From the NCBI RefSeq assembly GCF_014192475.1, contig NZ_JACHXZ010000002.1, forward strand, positions 540,524 through 604,523: a stretch of 64,000 nt of DNA, given 5' to 3'. The DNA comes from Simiduia aestuariiviva (GTDB lineage Bacteria > Pseudomonadota > Gammaproteobacteria > Pseudomonadales > Cellvibrionaceae). The position numbers and the translations under genes were made by a program. This document shows, piece after piece, positions 28,034-39,780 of the stretch. Numbering within the stretch: position 1 is the first letter of the stretch; every line of letters starts with the position of its first letter. The notes under the pieces were generated by a model, which was not told where the DNA came from, searched no databases, and saw nothing but the letters and a program-made list of their open reading frames with translations.

Positions 28034-28271
28034 GTGTCATCTCCTCGAACATGATTCAAACGTAGATTGTTATTACACGTTTTGAGCACAACTTCGTGCA
28101 TGACACCAGCGCTAAAACAGCGAACGCATCGGTATCGCTTTTGATATTAAGAAAGAAAATGAAAATTTGCGAGTTTTTTGCCCATTTTTTAATCGAAAAT
28201 GGGCTATTAGAGAGATATTATTGTAAATAATCCTGAGAATTCGGAATTTTGACCCGCGCCGCGCTAAAAAC

Positions 28272-29249
28272 TCAGGCGAAATGTTCGAGCACGATATTGG
28301 AAAACATAAACACGTGCGCAGAATTGTCGTTTAAACATTTGATGTATTGATAGCGTTTGCCGCCACTGGCCAAAAAGAGTTCGCGATTCTCAACATCAAT
28401 CTCTTCTAGCGTTTCTAGGCAATCGATCGCAAAGGCGGGACAGATCACATCAACACTTTCAACGCCCTCAGCCGGCCATTCACTGAGCACCACATCTGTG
28501 TATGGTTTGAGCCATTCAGCCTTACCCAATCGAGATTGAAAACTCACCAACCAACGATCTGCAGGCAAATCTAAGGCCTGCGCGACAGATTCTGCAGTTG
28601 CAATGCACTGTGCCTGATAGGGGTCACCTAACTCGACATTGCGTTTGGGTATCCCATGGAAGGAAAATAACAACTTTTGCGCCGGCGTGTGTTCCTGCCA
28701 GTGCGCCTTTACGCTCTGAACAAGTGCCGCTACGTAATCCTGCCTCTGATAGTAAGATTTTTGTATCCGGACATCCGGCACATTTCGGCTGGATTTTATA
28801 ATGCGGGCGTATTGATCATATACAGATCCCGTGGTCGTCGCAGAATACTGAGGGTACAACGGAAGCAATAAAAAGCGTTCTACACCCTGATTCTGAAGTT
28901 GTGCAATCTGGCGCGCGATCGAGGGCTGGCCATAGGTATAGGCGCAATAAACCTCTGGCGTCTTTTCTCCCAGCACTTCCAAAAGACTCTGTTTGACCTG
29001 GTCGACCAAGTTTTCTGTGAGCACTTTGAGGGGGGAGCCTGCTTCGGTCCAAATTGACTGATACGCGTGAGCCACGCGATTTGGGCGAAACGGAAGGATC
29101 ACACCATACAGAATTGGCCACCAGATCAGGCGGGGAATTTCTACCACGCGTCGATCGGATAAAAATTCCCGTAAGAATCGACGAACGCCTTGAGGGGTTG
29201 GTGACTCGGGGGTACCCAAATTGACAAAAATAACCGCATCACGACTCAT
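28272..29249 (-). CDS. hemH: Ferrochelatase
   Basis: Inserts ferrous iron into protoporphyrin IX, the last step of haem synthesis. The 325-residue length is typical of proteobacteria. NLGTPESPTP is at the start, FSFHGIPKRNVE with the metal-site His near residue 193, and CPAFAIDCLETLEEID near 265. It follows adk at 73 bp with a strong terminator between, so it has its own promoter. Confidence 0.96.
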   Translation of the reverse strand: MSRDAVIFVNLGTPESPTPQGVRRFLREFLSDRRVVEIPRLIWWPILYGVILPFRPNRVAHAYQSIWTEAGSPLKVLTENLVDQVKQSLLEVLGEKTPEVYCAYTYGQPSIARQIAQLQNQGVERFLLLPLYPQYSATTTGSVYDQYARIIKSSRNVPDVRIQKSYYQRQDYVAALVQSVKAHWQEHTPAQKLLFSFHGIPKRNVELGDPYQAQCIATAESVAQALDLPADRWLVSFQSRLGKAEWLKPYTDVVLSEWPAEGVESVDVICPAFAIDCLETLEEIDVENRELFLASGGKRYQYIKCLNDNSAHVFMFSNIVLEHFA

Positions 29250-29282
29250 AGCTGGACCTTCTGGTTCATAATTAAGCAGGCA

Positions 29283-29306
29283 GAAAAAAACCCGCCGAAG
29301 CGGGTT
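29283..29306 (-). terminator. Rho-independent terminator of adk
   Basis: AACCCGC (29289-29295), CGAA, GCGGGTT (29300-29306), with a T run on the minus strand. Stem and loop are the same as in the terminator after the GAPDH gene at 44784. Confidence 0.88.
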
Positions 29307-29322
29307 TTGTCGGTGGCGTTGA

Positions 29323-30362
<1,040 letters not shown>

Positions 30363-30950
30363 ATGGGCCTCTTTTCACGGAGTCAACCAGAAGACAACGA
30401 AAACGACCTGCTAGACAGCCCTGGGCTACCAACGAGTCAGGATCTCAATAACGACTTCTTTGAGCCCGAAACCACTGCGGCCGCCTCGCCTGCCCCTAAA
30501 GTTGCCAAGCGCAATCTTAGCTATGGCATAGAAGACGCGATTGGTTTGATGCGCAAACTGCCTAAAGACAATGCAGAAGTGGTTGTCTCTGTGGTCAAGC
30601 AAACACTGGAGTCCACCAACATCAGCATTGACGACATCATTGCCGATGCCACAGACAAAGAAGAACGACTATTAAATAAGAACACTCAATTAGAGAAAGA
30701 GATCAAAGAGCTTCAAGCACAGATTGCTGCGCGCAATAAGCATATCTCCCAGTTGCTGGCCGACCACAAAGAGACCGTCAGCGTGCGCGAGCAATTACAG
30801 CTGGCCAACAAGCTGACCGCGCCAAAGAAGCCGCCACTTGAGGCCCAAAAGACCCCTGTAAAACCCGCCAGCCCCATGCCCGCGGCAGCCAAACCCGAGA
30901 CCGCCACGCCAACCACGGAACCTAGCGGCAACAACCCGCTCGCACACTAA
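30363..30950 (+). CDS. Unknown cytoplasmic protein with a coiled coil
   Basis: I do not recognise this 195-residue protein. It has an acidic, flexible N-terminus (about 1-55) and then a compact segment SYGIEDAIGLMRKLPKDNAEVVVSV-type (about 57-100). A coiled coil (about 101-145; DKEERLLNKNTQLEKEI) follows, with a Pro/Ala-rich tail (about 155-190). The three-part plan suggests a scaffold or cytoskeletal adaptor. A strong ribosome site (AGGAG) supports expression. The next gene, DUF2062, is 96 bp downstream. Confidence 0.78.
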   Translation: MGLFSRSQPEDNENDLLDSPGLPTSQDLNNDFFEPETTAAASPAPKVAKRNLSYGIEDAIGLMRKLPKDNAEVVVSVVKQTLESTNISIDDIIADATDKEERLLNKNTQLEKEIKELQAQIAARNKHISQLLADHKETVSVREQLQLANKLTAPKKPPLEAQKTPVKPASPMPAAAKPETATPTTEPSGNNPLAH

Positions 30951-30964
30951 CCGCATACCAACAG

Positions 30965-31006
30965 CAGAGGCTGAACAGCAACAACGCTGGCTCAGCTTCT
31001 GTATTT
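30965..31006 (+). terminator. Weak hairpin after the coiled-coil gene
   Basis: CAGAGGCTGA (30965-30974) pairs with TCAGCTTCTG (30992-31001) with one G-T pair, then TATTTT. The loop is long (17 bases), so termination is only possible. Confidence 0.35.
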
Positions 31007-31046
31007 TGGGCATAATGCGCGCCATCAAGCATTAAGGTCGACGTCG

Positions 31047-31586
31047 ATGGCAAAGAAGTTCCTGAAACGCTGGATGCCCGATCCAGCCAAAATCAGAGGC
31101 CACGCATCTCTGCAGTTTCTGGGCACTTTGCTGCACGATCCCAATCTATTTCACCTCAACCGCCACTCTGTCTCGCGCGCCTTTTTAGTGGGCATTTTTG
31201 TGTGCTTTCTGCCCATGCCAGGCCAGATGGCCGTGGCGGCGCTAGGTGCACTCTGGCTACGGGGAAATCTACCGATCAGCGTTGCGCTCGTCTGGATTAG
31301 CAATCCCGTTACAATGCCGGCGATGTTTTACGCCTGCTATCAGCTCGGTCTCTGGCTGCTAAACGCACCACAAAGACCGTTTCACTATGAATTGAGCATC
31401 GAATGGATAATGGCAGAGCTGGGCTTTTTGCTACCGCCCCTGCTCACCGGGACATTGGTGTGTGCTCTGTTTTTTTCCTGCGTGGCATTTCTCACGATCA
31501 ATCAACTCTGGCGCTGGAATGTCAGTCGAGTATGGCACAAGCGCAGCGCTGAACGCCTCGCTCGTAAGCGCAACAATGACGCCTAG
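31047..31586 (+). CDS. DUF2062 domain-containing membrane protein
   Basis: The 179-residue protein has two or three membrane segments (about 44-75, 80-100 and 125-150). The family signature is FLPMPGQMAVAALGALWLRGNLPISVALVWISNP, split over residues 53-90. Function is unknown. In relatives it neighbours the lol genes, as here. Its stop abuts the lolE stop on the opposite strand with no bases between. Confidence 0.9.
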   Translation: MAKKFLKRWMPDPAKIRGHASLQFLGTLLHDPNLFHLNRHSVSRAFLVGIFVCFLPMPGQMAVAALGALWLRGNLPISVALVWISNPVTMPAMFYACYQLGLWLLNAPQRPFHYELSIEWIMAELGFLLPPLLTGTLVCALFFSCVAFLTINQLWRWNVSRVWHKRSAERLARKRNNDA

Positions 31587-32816
31587 CTAGTGATCAAGCT
31601 GTAACGCCTGTGCTGGTTCAACTCGGCTTGCCCGCCAGGCGGGATATAACGTCGCAAGCCAACTCATTAGCAATGAAATTGAACCCACCATAAGGCAATC
31701 GGACACGCGAAAATCGCTAGGTAAATAATTGATGGGATACACATCAGAGGCAAGAAATTGCATGCCTATTAGATTTTCCAGCGCCGCCACCCAATCAGTT
31801 ACATAGTGCGCGCCAATGGCGCCCAGCAGCAGCCCAACCGAAGTCCCTATCACACCGATTAGCGCGCCCTGCACCATAAATATCCCCATAATGTGCCACC
31901 GGCTAGCACCCAGGCTACGCAATATCGCAATCTGACTTTGCTTATCAACGACCACCATGATTAAAGTCGATACCACGTTAAAGGCGGCTATTGCGATAAT
32001 TAAAAACAATAACAGGCCAACCAACTGACGAGACATTTGCACTGCCTGAAAAAGATTGCCGTGGCTGCGCGTCCAGTCAGAGCCATAGAAGCCATAGCTC
32101 AACTGATCCATTAGATCGCGAACCACCTGCCGAGCAGCAAATAAATCATTCAATTTCAACCGAATGCCTGAAACACGCCCAGGAAACTCTGACAATTCGG
32201 AAGCAGTCTCTAATCGCGTAATCGCTAGCGCGTTATCCACTTCGGTGCCGGTGTCGACGATGGCCGCCAAGGTAAAGGTGGCAATATGCGGCAGGCGAGT
32301 AGCATTTTCTTTGTCGGGAATTATCACCGTCAGCGCATCCCCCACATCTGCGCCCAATGTCCGTGCTACACCGGCGCCTAGCAACATGCCTTGAGGAGGC
32401 AATTCCGATAGCGCCAAAGTTTGAATAAACTCGTGCAGTCGTGAAACCTTGCGCTCCAGTTCAGGTTCAATACCGTAAATACTGACCGGCGCGACGCGAT
32501 TGCCCACACTCACCATCCCCTGTAATTGGACAAACGGCGCAGCACCGATCACGTTAGCGTGCTGTTGAAACTCTGCCACATAAGCCGGCCACGCTTCGAT
32601 GCCATGGCGATGCAATACTGTGGCTTGCGGCATGACACCAAGAATCCGTTCACGCAACTCGCGATCAAAACCATTCATCACCGACATTACGATAATTAAC
32701 AGGCCAACGCCCATCACCAGGCCTGCAATAGAGATCAGTGAAATGAAACTCACCAGTTGATCGCGTCGCTTGCTACCCGTGTAGCGTAAACCTATCCAGA
32801 GCGGCAAATTAGCCAT
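31587..32816 (-). CDS. lolE: Lipoprotein-releasing system transmembrane protein LolE-type
   Basis: Permease of the LolCDE transporter, which extracts lipoproteins from the inner membrane for delivery to LolA. The 409-residue protein has one N-terminal and three C-terminal transmembrane helices around a large periplasmic domain (about 45-270). [18 protein letters not shown] is at the start, and the coupling region with [15 protein letters not shown] near 315. I call it LolE by gene order (lolC-lolD-lolE); sequence alone does not separate it surely from LolC. Confidence 0.9.
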   Translation of the reverse strand: MANLPLWIGLRYTGSKRRDQLVSFISLISIAGLVMGVGLLIIVMSVMNGFDRELRERILGVMPQATVLHRHGIEAWPAYVAEFQQHANVIGAAPFVQLQGMVSVGNRVAPVSIYGIEPELERKVSRLHEFIQTLALSELPPQGMLLGAGVARTLGADVGDALTVIIPDKENATRLPHIATFTLAAIVDTGTEVDNALAITRLETASELSEFPGRVSGIRLKLNDLFAARQVVRDLMDQLSYGFYGSDWTRSHGNLFQAVQMSRQLVGLLLFLIIAIAAFNVVSTLIMVVVDKQSQIAILRSLGASRWHIMGIFMVQGALIGVIGTSVGLLLGAIGAHYVTDWVAALENLIGMQFLASDVYPINYLPSDFRVSDCLMVGSISLLMSWLATLYPAWRASRVEPAQALQLDH

Positions 32817-33504
32817 GACTATGTGCCCGCAAATGCCCTTTCTCTAACAGATAGACATGATCCATACGATTGGCCAAGGTCATATCGTGTGTCACCACCA
32901 CAAACGCAATGTGATGCTCACGACTCAACGACAACATCAAGGCCTGTACTGCTTCCGCGTTGTCACTGTCCAAGTTACCTGTGGGCTCGTCCATCAACAC
33001 ACAGGCTGGTTGCATGGCCAATGCACGCGCGATGGCGACTCGCTGACGCTCACCACCGGACAATTCGGAGGGTTTGTGGTCGCACCTGTGGTCAAGCCCA
33101 ACTTGCGTTAACAGCGCTTTGGCGCGCTGCGTGTATTCAGAATTCGGCAGCTTGGCAATACGCATCGGAATTTCAACATTCTCTTGCGCGCTAAATTCCG
33201 GCAATAAATGGTGAAATTGATACACGAATCCCATATGGCGATTGCGCAGACGGCCGCGCTCGTTGTCCGACAAATCAGACAATGGCTGCCCAGCTAGCAC
33301 TACCCCGCCAGCAGTCGGCGTATCTAAACCACCCAACAAATTGAGCAACGTCGACTTACCCGAACCCGAAGCACCAACAATCGCCACACGCTCCCCTGCA
33401 TACAATTGAAAATCAATAGATTTCAACACTTCAACGTGGGATGGTCCCTGATTATAGGATTTGTTAAGTGCTGAACAGCTCAACACTTGTTCTGGTTTAC
33501 TCAT
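32809..33504 (-). CDS. lolD: Lipoprotein-releasing system ATP-binding protein LolD
   Basis: ATPase of the LolCDE complex, about 231 residues. It shows Walker [10 protein letters not shown], the signature [15 protein letters not shown], Walker [12 protein letters not shown] and the switch histidine in VVTHD. The frame is open to 33540; the ATG at 33504 ([10 protein letters not shown]) is the usual start and overlaps the lolC end by 8 bp. The end overlaps lolE by 8 bp, so the three are translationally linked. Confidence 0.96.
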   Translation of the reverse strand: MSKPEQVLSCSALNKSYNQGPSHVEVLKSIDFQLYAGERVAIVGASGSGKSTLLNLLGGLDTPTAGGVVLAGQPLSDLSDNERGRLRNRHMGFVYQFHHLLPEFSAQENVEIPMRIAKLPNSEYTQRAKALLTQVGLDHRCDHKPSELSGGERQRVAIARALAMQPACVLMDEPTGNLDSDNAEAVQALMLSLSREHHIAFVVVTHDMTLANRMDHVYLLEKGHLRAHSHG

Positions 33505-34735
33505 AGCGAAGTGTCTCAGCGGGTTCAATTTTGGCTGCACGATAGGCCGGATAGAGACTGGCGACGAGGCTTAACAGCAGCCCTACACCAGACACCAAGG
33601 CGACATCCTGCCACAACCAATAGGAGGGCAAGTGACTGATAAAATAGACGGATGGATCAAACATGTAGAGCCCTGTCAGGGCCTCTAGCTGCTGCACAAT
33701 TGGACCGACATAAATCCCTACAATCGAGCCCAAGATGGCACCTAGCACAATGCCGATGGCACCAACCGCACTCCCCTGCACGACGAAAATTGCCATTACC
33801 TCTTTGGCAGTCAAACCCAAGGTGCGTAATACCGCAATATCGGCACGTTTATCCGCAACCATAAGCACCAAACTGGTAACAATATTAAAGGCTGCAACTA
33901 ATACAATAATCAGCAACAACACCGTAATGACCGTTTTTTCCATTTTTATAGCTTGAAACAAACTCCCCTGCGTTTGCGACCAACTGCGGACAGTTAATGT
34001 GCTTGGCAGGCTCGCCGCTATGGAATGTGCCACTTGATCAGCAGCGAACATATCTACCAGACGCAGGTGTACTCCGTCGACTTTGCCACCCCTTCGCAGC
34101 AACCTTTGGGCATCACTAATGTGTAGCAGCACCAAAGACTGATCCACTTGGGCGCCAACCTCAAAAACCCCAGCCACCGTAAACCGCTTAACGCGCGGAA
34201 ATATTCCCGCGGGAGTGACATTGAGCTGGGGCAGCGTCATCATTATTTTATCGCCGGGCATCACACCCAGCTGGCGCGCAAGCAATCGCCCCATCACGAT
34301 GCCGTATTCGCCGGGAGTCAATGCCTCTAAAGATCCTAAGACCATGTGCTCGGCAATCTCTGAAACTTCTTTTTCAAGGTCGGGTTGAACGCCCTTAAAT
34401 GCCACAGCCTGAAGCGCTCGGCCGTAGCCCAGCATGGCAAAACCCTCTACAAACGGCGCTTGTGCAACAATTTCCGGGCGATTAGCTAATTGACTGGCAA
34501 GTGGCAGCCAGTCATCCATGCCTTGGGCATCTAAAATACTCGCGTGTGGGATGGCCGATAAAAGTCGCCCTTTTAGCTCTCGATCAAAACCATTCATCAC
34601 CGACAGCACAATGATTAGAGCCCCCACACCCAGCAACATGCCAAGCATGGCAAAGCCGCTCAAAAACGAGATAAATTGATTGCGGCGTCGAGCGCGGATA
34701 TAGCGCAGACCGATAAATAAAGGCATGGATTTCAT
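33497..34735 (-). CDS. lolC: Lipoprotein-releasing system transmembrane protein LolC-type
   Basis: First permease of the LolCDE operon, about 412 residues, with four membrane helices and a periplasmic domain (about 45-270). [20 protein letters not shown] is at the start and [16 protein letters not shown] near residue 320. The frame is open to 34783; I chose the ATG at 34735, and an ATG at 34726 is also possible. It is divergent from the PilZ gene with 96 bp between, which must hold the lol promoter. Confidence 0.9.
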   Translation of the reverse strand: MKSMPLFIGLRYIRARRRNQFISFLSGFAMLGMLLGVGALIIVLSVMNGFDRELKGRLLSAIPHASILDAQGMDDWLPLASQLANRPEIVAQAPFVEGFAMLGYGRALQAVAFKGVQPDLEKEVSEIAEHMVLGSLEALTPGEYGIVMGRLLARQLGVMPGDKIMMTLPQLNVTPAGIFPRVKRFTVAGVFEVGAQVDQSLVLLHISDAQRLLRRGGKVDGVHLRLVDMFAADQVAHSIAASLPSTLTVRSWSQTQGSLFQAIKMEKTVITVLLLIIVLVAAFNIVTSLVLMVADKRADIAVLRTLGLTAKEVMAIFVVQGSAVGAIGIVLGAILGSIVGIYVGPIVQQLEALTGLYMFDPSVYFISHLPSYWLWQDVALVSGVGLLLSLVASLYPAYRAAKIEPAETLRYE

Positions 34736-34831
34736 GGGCGCATTAAACCTGAGCAGCCCGCGGCACACAAGCCCCGCACGCACAGGCGCCCAATTCGTGA
34801 TATAACAGAAAACACAGTCTGGAGAAGCAAC

Positions 34832-35410
34832 ATGACCACCGGTAGGGACCCTCTACAGCAAGACCAGCGCGATGCCTTTCGGATCAGTGATACCCTGGCG
34901 CTACACTTTCGCGCCGTGAACAATACCGACACACCAGCTGAGCAACACTTTCCCGATCAGGCGCCACTGCAGTTATTTTCAGAATATAAGAAGCTCGGCC
35001 ATGAATTAAATGGCCTGCTGGCCAATTTGGACCCGTCAATCCACCAAGCGCTTAAACTCCAAGAAAAGCGACTAGACCTGCTCGCCAACCTCCTATTCTC
35101 CGACCATTGCCAGACGAGTCAACAATCCGTTAACCTGAGTGAAGGCGGTCTGGCATTTATCTCGACAAGTCAACACAACGTATCGGATACCCTAGCGATG
35201 TCGCTCACGTTTTTAGCGAGTGGTTTTTCGCTATTTTGCTACGCTCAGGTGATACGGTGTGAAAAACTGAGTGATGGCTGGCGCTTGGCTTGTAAATTTA
35301 TTTCGCTGCCAGAAGCGGATCAACAGCTAATAGCGAGACACATTCTGGCCGCACAGCGCAAACCGGCATTTCGCCAGGCGAGCACATCGCAACGCGAACC
35401 ACGGAGCTAG
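34832..35410 (+). CDS. PilZ domain protein with a helical insert
   Basis: The 192-residue protein has the PilZ RxxxR motif at 13-17 (RDAFR) and NLSEGG near 102. In ordinary PilZ domains these motifs are about 25-35 residues apart. Here about 85 residues separate them, and the insert (about 38-98; FSEYKKLGHELNGLL, HQALKLQEKRLDLLANLL) looks helical with heptad spacing. It is probably a c-di-GMP receptor that oligomerises through the insert. The gene is divergent from lolC and 10 bp before the small secreted protein. Confidence 0.8.
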   Translation: MTTGRDPLQQDQRDAFRISDTLALHFRAVNNTDTPAEQHFPDQAPLQLFSEYKKLGHELNGLLANLDPSIHQALKLQEKRLDLLANLLFSDHCQTSQQSVNLSEGGLAFISTSQHNVSDTLAMSLTFLASGFSLFCYAQVIRCEKLSDGWRLACKFISLPEADQQLIARHILAAQRKPAFRQASTSQREPRS

Positions 35411-35420
35411 GAGAATCTAT

Positions 35421-35723
35421 ATGAAACTGCTTACCTGCATAGTTTTTATTGCAATATCCTGTTGCACCTTTGCCGACGAATTGCAGATACCCGTCGGCCA
35501 ACAAGGAATAGATGGCCTAGAATTGCCATCGAAAGGTATGACCATGGCGCAGGTAGAAACAGCCTTTGGCGAAGCCCCAAAGCGCCACCCTGCACGGGGG
35601 CAACCGCCAATCACCCGCTGGGAATACAGCAACTTCATGGTCTACTTTGAGGGCGAGCACGTAATCCATTCAGTATTGCGCCACAAACCTCGAGCAGAAT
35701 TTCAAACACCTACAACGAATTAA
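35421..35723 (+). CDS. Small secreted protein of unknown function
   Basis: The 100-residue protein has a signal peptide (about residues 1-18; cut near TFA-DE) and a mature part with LPSKGMTMAQVETAFGEAP and ITRWEYSNFMVYFEGEHVIHSV. The latter resembles small conserved periplasmic proteins in which a short repeat links turns of beta strands. I recall a similar gene in this place in Pseudomonas, but have no name for it. AGGAG lies upstream of the ATG. Probably cotranscribed with the PilZ gene. Confidence 0.8.
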   Translation: MKLLTCIVFIAISCCTFADELQIPVGQQGIDGLELPSKGMTMAQVETAFGEAPKRHPARGQPPITRWEYSNFMVYFEGEHVIHSVLRHKPRAEFQTPTTN

Positions 35724-35751
35724 TCGTCACAAAACATTACCGCGAATCAAT

Positions 35752-35787
35752 AAAAAGCCCTGCAAACCTTCGTCCGCAGGGCTTTTT
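35752..35787. terminator. Bidirectional terminator between the small secreted protein gene and sthA
   Basis: AAAAAGCCCTGC (35752-35763) and GCAGGGCTTTTT (35776-35787) form a strong hairpin with a 12-base loop. The flanking A and T runs serve both convergent genes. Confidence 0.9.
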
Positions 35788-35798
35788 CGCATGCAGAA

Positions 35799-37199
35799 TT
35801 AAATTCGTTTGACGCGATTTAAACCATCCAATGCAGCCGTCCGATAAGCTTCAGCCATGGTGGGGTAGTTAAACGTCGTATTTACGAAGTAGGCAATACT
35901 ATTCGCCTCCCCCGCCTGGTTCATAATTGCCTGACCAATGTGAATAATCTCTGCGGCTTCTGCACCAAAACAGTGGATCCCCAATATCTCCAGCGAGTCA
36001 GCGTGAAAAAGTATCTTGAGCACACCCACCTTTTCACCTGAAATTTGGGCTCGCGCTGTGTTTTTAAAGAATGCACGCCCCACTTCATAGGGAATCTTAG
36101 CGGCCGTCAATTCATTCTCAGTTTGTCCAATTGAACTAATTTCGGGCAATGTATAAATACCGGTCGGCGCATCAGACACGAAGCGACTTTCCTGACCAAG
36201 AATGTTTGTTGCCGCCGCACGCCCTTGATCATAAGAGGCACTAGCGAGAGACGGCCAACCTATGACATCACCTACTGCGTAGATATTTTCAACACTTGTT
36301 TGGTAGCGATCATTCACGTGAATTTGTCCGCGGCCGTCCGCCTCTAAACCTATTGCATCAAGTTTTAAGCTGTCGGTATTACCAGTGCGACCGTTTGACC
36401 AAAGCAAAGCATCGCCGTGAATTCGTTTACCGGATTTCAGGCGTAACGTTACGCCACGATCGGTCGCCTCTAAGGATTCATACTCTTCACCGTGTCGAAC
36501 AGTAACTCCCATATCGCGCAGGTGGTAACTCAGTGCATCGCAGATTTCATCATCAAGGAAAGTCAGTAGATGCTCTCGACTATTGATCAAATCAACTTTG
36601 ATACCCAGCCCTGAAAATATGGAGGCATATTCACAGCCGATGACACCCGCGCCGTAAATAATAATATGCCGCGGTGTGTGCTTCATATCTAGGATGGTAT
36701 CGCTGTCGTAGACTCGCGCGTGATCAAAATCAATATCTGCCGGGTGGTATGGTCTAGAGCCGGTTGCAACAACGATGTGCTCAGCAGTAATTTGCTCCTT
36801 CGCTCCGTCGACGAGCTTCACTGATACCGTATGGGCATCCACAAAACACGCCTCACCCACAATAATGGTGGCACGGTTGCGTGTATAAAAATCCGTGTGC
36901 AAATCCACATAGCGCGGCACGACTCGCAATGCTTCAGCCAGCACCTTGGGATAGCTAAAGATATGTGCGTCGCCGGTAGTGCGAAACAGCGAACTGATCT
37001 TATGCCGAATGATTTGCTTTACAACATGGCGCAGCGACTTGGAGGGAATAGTACCTTTATGTACACAGGCGCCACCCACCCCCTGCCGATTCTCTATCAC
37101 GCCTACCCGCTTACCAGCCTTCGCCGCAGCCATCGCTGCGCCCTCACCGCCCGGGCCTGCGCCAATCACCAATACATCATAGTGATACTTTCTCGCCAT
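35799..37199 (-). CDS. sthA: Soluble pyridine nucleotide transhydrogenase
   Basis: FAD enzyme that moves hydride between NADPH and NAD+ in the cytoplasm. The protein has about 466 residues. [17 protein letters not shown] is at the start, with [18 protein letters not shown] near 40. One of the two redox cysteines of the lipoamide dehydrogenase family is missing in CVHKGT, as usual for SthA. The frame extends to 37217; the ATG at 37199 ([13 protein letters not shown]) is preferred. It lies just after nqrM on the same strand. Confidence 0.95.
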   Translation of the reverse strand: MARKYHYDVLVIGAGPGGEGAAMAAAKAGKRVGVIENRQGVGGACVHKGTIPSKSLRHVVKQIIRHKISSLFRTTGDAHIFSYPKVLAEALRVVPRYVDLHTDFYTRNRATIIVGEACFVDAHTVSVKLVDGAKEQITAEHIVVATGSRPYHPADIDFDHARVYDSDTILDMKHTPRHIIIYGAGVIGCEYASIFSGLGIKVDLINSREHLLTFLDDEICDALSYHLRDMGVTVRHGEEYESLEATDRGVTLRLKSGKRIHGDALLWSNGRTGNTDSLKLDAIGLEADGRGQIHVNDRYQTSVENIYAVGDVIGWPSLASASYDQGRAAATNILGQESRFVSDAPTGIYTLPEISSIGQTENELTAAKIPYEVGRAFFKNTARAQISGEKVGVLKILFHADSLEILGIHCFGAEAAEIIHIGQAIMNQAGEANSIAYFVNTTFNYPTMAEAYRTAALDGLNRVKRI

Positions 37200-37238
37200 G
37201 CATTTCACTCCAATCAAATCAATGTCGACGACCGGCTT

Positions 37239-37466
37239 TTACTTAGTGGCGTCGTAAGATAAATCAGGCGCCTGCGCCTCTGATTTACTGGTTTCTTTTT
37301 CACACTTGCCCTTGTCACCACCGCAGATATCACACGCCACTTCCATACCCAGCGCGCTCATGCCGCCACAGGAACCACTAATAGGTTTACGCCCCAGTAA
37401 TACGCCTACTGACATAGCAACAATAACCAAACCCAATACAATGAACGTAATCAATAACGTTCCCAT
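37239..37466 (-). CDS. nqrM: Na+-NQR maturation protein NqrM
   Basis: The 75-residue protein has one membrane helix (about 3-24) and four cysteines in SCGGMSALGMEVACDICGG and GKCEK. NqrM is needed to insert the iron centre held by NqrD and NqrE. It lies 30 bp after apbE and completes the maturation set of the NQR operon. Family length and cysteine pattern are diagnostic. Confidence 0.93.
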   Translation of the reverse strand: MGTLLITFIVLGLVIVAMSVGVLLGRKPISGSCGGMSALGMEVACDICGGDKGKCEKETSKSEAQAPDLSYDATK

Positions 37467-37496
37467 TTTATCCTCTCTTGGCAGCGAAATAGCTGC

Positions 37497-38525
37497 CTAA
37501 TCGTCGATATAGGAAGCAAAGGAAGTGGACCAGCGCTCGACTAGCTCACCCCCTTGCTGTTCCAACATAAATACCGGCAGTGCATGTTGCTCTGCAAATG
37601 CTAAGGTTTTTTCAGGCCCCATTACACTAAACGCGGTCGCTAAAGCATCCGCCCTCGCGCAGGTTTTTGCAATGACTGTGACCGACACCAACTGATGATC
37701 TACCGGCCAGCCAGTGGCCGGATCGATCGTATGCGATAACTGCTTGCCATCCACCCACTTGAAATTGCGATAGCTGCCAGATGTCGCTACGGCAGCCTCA
37801 GTCACGTTGATGGCTGCCTGCATGCTGCCGGGCACTAATTGAGGCCGCTCCACAGCAATCCGCCAGGGTTTTCCCAGAGGGTTGTTTCCCGCCAAACGCA
37901 GTTCACCGCCAATTTCCACAAGGTAATCGCGGTAACCCTCGCCGGCCAGTAGGAGCGCAACCTGATCGACCCCGTAACCTTTAGCAATGGCGGAGAGATC
38001 CACGAATACATCGCGCTTTCGCGTCACTCGGGTTCCATCGTCATTGAATTGCAGGTGCTGAAACCCCACCCGCGCCATCAGTGCCTTTACCTCTTGTGGA
38101 CGCGGCGGCGCCTGATCTGCATCTGGGCCGAAGCCCCACCGATTCACCAACGGCCCAACGGTGATATCAAAGGCGCCCCCTGTATCACGATGAATCGCTG
38201 CTGACTCTTGCAATAAAAACGCAAGCGCCTCGGACAGATCGAATTCTACGCCAATGGGCGAACCATTCAGCGCCATCAACTCAGAGTGTGGATCGTAAGT
38301 AGACATCTCACGATTAACTTGTACCAATACGGCATCAATCTTCGCTTTGAGCGCTTCTGGATCGACCACATTACCGACTACGGTTACGTGATAGGTGGTC
38401 CCCATTGTCGATCCCGACAATTGGTAATGCTCAGCGCGATCTGAAGCACATCCGGCCAGTATAAAAACGGAGACCCACAAAAACAAAAACGAGGTGCGCT
38501 TGCGCGCCCTCGCTTTTGAAAACAT
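37497..38525 (-). CDS. apbE: FAD:protein FMN transferase (lipoprotein)
   Basis: Attaches FMN covalently to threonines of NqrB and NqrC in the periplasm, using FAD. The protein has about 342 residues. The lipobox LAGC near residue 21 marks a lipoprotein. GSTMGTTYHV follows, with DLSAIAKGYGVDQV, LVEIGGELRL and, near the C-terminus, CARADALATAFSVMG. The frame is open to 38579, which would overlap nqrF by 41 bp. The ATG at 38525 gives a normal lipoprotein signal and starts 13 bp after the nqrF stop. Confidence 0.94.
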   Translation of the reverse strand: MFSKARARKRTSFLFLWVSVFILAGCASDRAEHYQLSGSTMGTTYHVTVVGNVVDPEALKAKIDAVLVQVNREMSTYDPHSELMALNGSPIGVEFDLSEALAFLLQESAAIHRDTGGAFDITVGPLVNRWGFGPDADQAPPRPQEVKALMARVGFQHLQFNDDGTRVTRKRDVFVDLSAIAKGYGVDQVALLLAGEGYRDYLVEIGGELRLAGNNPLGKPWRIAVERPQLVPGSMQAAINVTEAAVATSGSYRNFKWVDGKQLSHTIDPATGWPVDHQLVSVTVIAKTCARADALATAFSVMGPEKTLAFAEQHALPVFMLEQQGGELVERWSTSFASYIDD

Positions 38526-38538
38526 TGCAAAGATCCGA

Positions 38539-39762
38539 TCAACCACCGAAGTCATCAAGCATGATGTTTTCGTCTTCAACGCCTAGATCCTTCAACATTT
38601 TGATCACTGCCGCATTCATCATTGGCGGCCCACACATGTAAAACTCGCAATCTTCAGGCGCTTCATGATCCTTCAGATATTGCTCGTACAACACGTTGTG
38701 AATGAAGCCAGTCAACCCGGTCCAATCATCTTCGGGCTGCGGGTCTGACAATGCGATATGCCAATCAAAATTTTCATTCTCAGAGGCCAACATGTCGTAG
38801 TCTTCTTTGTAGAACAACTCGCGCAATGAGCGAGCGCCGTACCAGAACGACATCTTGCGCTTGCTTTTTAAGCGGCGCAGCTGATCGAAGATGTGCGAGC
38901 GCATCGGCGCCATTCCTGCACCACCACCAATGAACACCATTTCTGCGTCGGTGTCCTTGGCAAAGAACTCGCCAAAGGGACCGTAAACAGTAATTGTGTC
39001 ACCTGGCTTCAAGCTAAACACGTAGGAAGACATTTGCCCTGGCGGCAAGCCCTGTGTACGTGGCGGCGGCGTAGCAATACGAATATTGAACTTAACAATA
39101 CCGCGCTCTTCAGGGTAGTTAGCCATGGAATAGGCACGAATAACCGGTTCGGTAACTTTAGATTCAAGCTTGAAGAACCCAAAGTGCTCCCAGTCACCAC
39201 GGAATTTTTCTTCGATATCGAAATCTTTGAATTTCACGTGATGCGCAGGCGCTTCCAGCTGAACATAACCACCGGCACGGAAGTCAACGTTCTCACCTTC
39301 AGGCAGACGCAGAGTCAACTCCTTAATGAAAGTCGCCACATTGGGGTTGGATTCAACCACACACTCCCACTGCTTAACGCCAAACACGTCTTCTTCAACG
39401 TGCACCTTCATATTTTGCTTAACTGGCGTTTGACAAGATAAACGCCAGCCCTCTTTCGCTTCACGCTTGGTGAAATGCGACTCTTCCGTTGGCAGCATTT
39501 CTCCGCCACCTTCATTTACAATGCATTTGCATTGTGCGCAGCTACCACCGCCGCCACAGGCAGAAGGCAAAAACAGACCGCTATTCGCCAAAGTCTGCAG
39601 TAACTTACCACCGGCAGGTACGGTAATTTCTTTTTCGTCATTGACGATGATGGTTACATCGCCGGAATTGACCAATTTCGCGCGAGCACTCAGGATCACG
39701 GCGACGAGCAAAAGCACGATCACCGTGAACATGACAACACCCGCTACAATAGTAATGTCCAT
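38539..39762 (-). CDS. nqrF: Na+-translocating NADH-quinone reductase subunit F
   Basis: NADH-oxidising subunit of 407 residues. It has an N-terminal membrane helix, a 2Fe-2S domain with [12 protein letters not shown] near residue 70, then FAD domain motifs RAYSMANYP and the NADH domain [14 protein letters not shown]. Electrons enter the pump here. It lies in the order A-B-C-D-E-F. Confidence 0.97.
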   Translation of the reverse strand: MDITIVAGVVMFTVIVLLLVAVILSARAKLVNSGDVTIIVNDEKEITVPAGGKLLQTLANSGLFLPSACGGGGSCAQCKCIVNEGGGEMLPTEESHFTKREAKEGWRLSCQTPVKQNMKVHVEEDVFGVKQWECVVESNPNVATFIKELTLRLPEGENVDFRAGGYVQLEAPAHHVKFKDFDIEEKFRGDWEHFGFFKLESKVTEPVIRAYSMANYPEERGIVKFNIRIATPPPRTQGLPPGQMSSYVFSLKPGDTITVYGPFGEFFAKDTDAEMVFIGGGAGMAPMRSHIFDQLRRLKSKRKMSFWYGARSLRELFYKEDYDMLASENENFDWHIALSDPQPEDDWTGLTGFIHNVLYEQYLKDHEAPEDCEFYMCGPPMMNAAVIKMLKDLGVEDENIMLDDFGG

Positions 39763-39780
39763 GTTCTGTCCTTACCTCGA

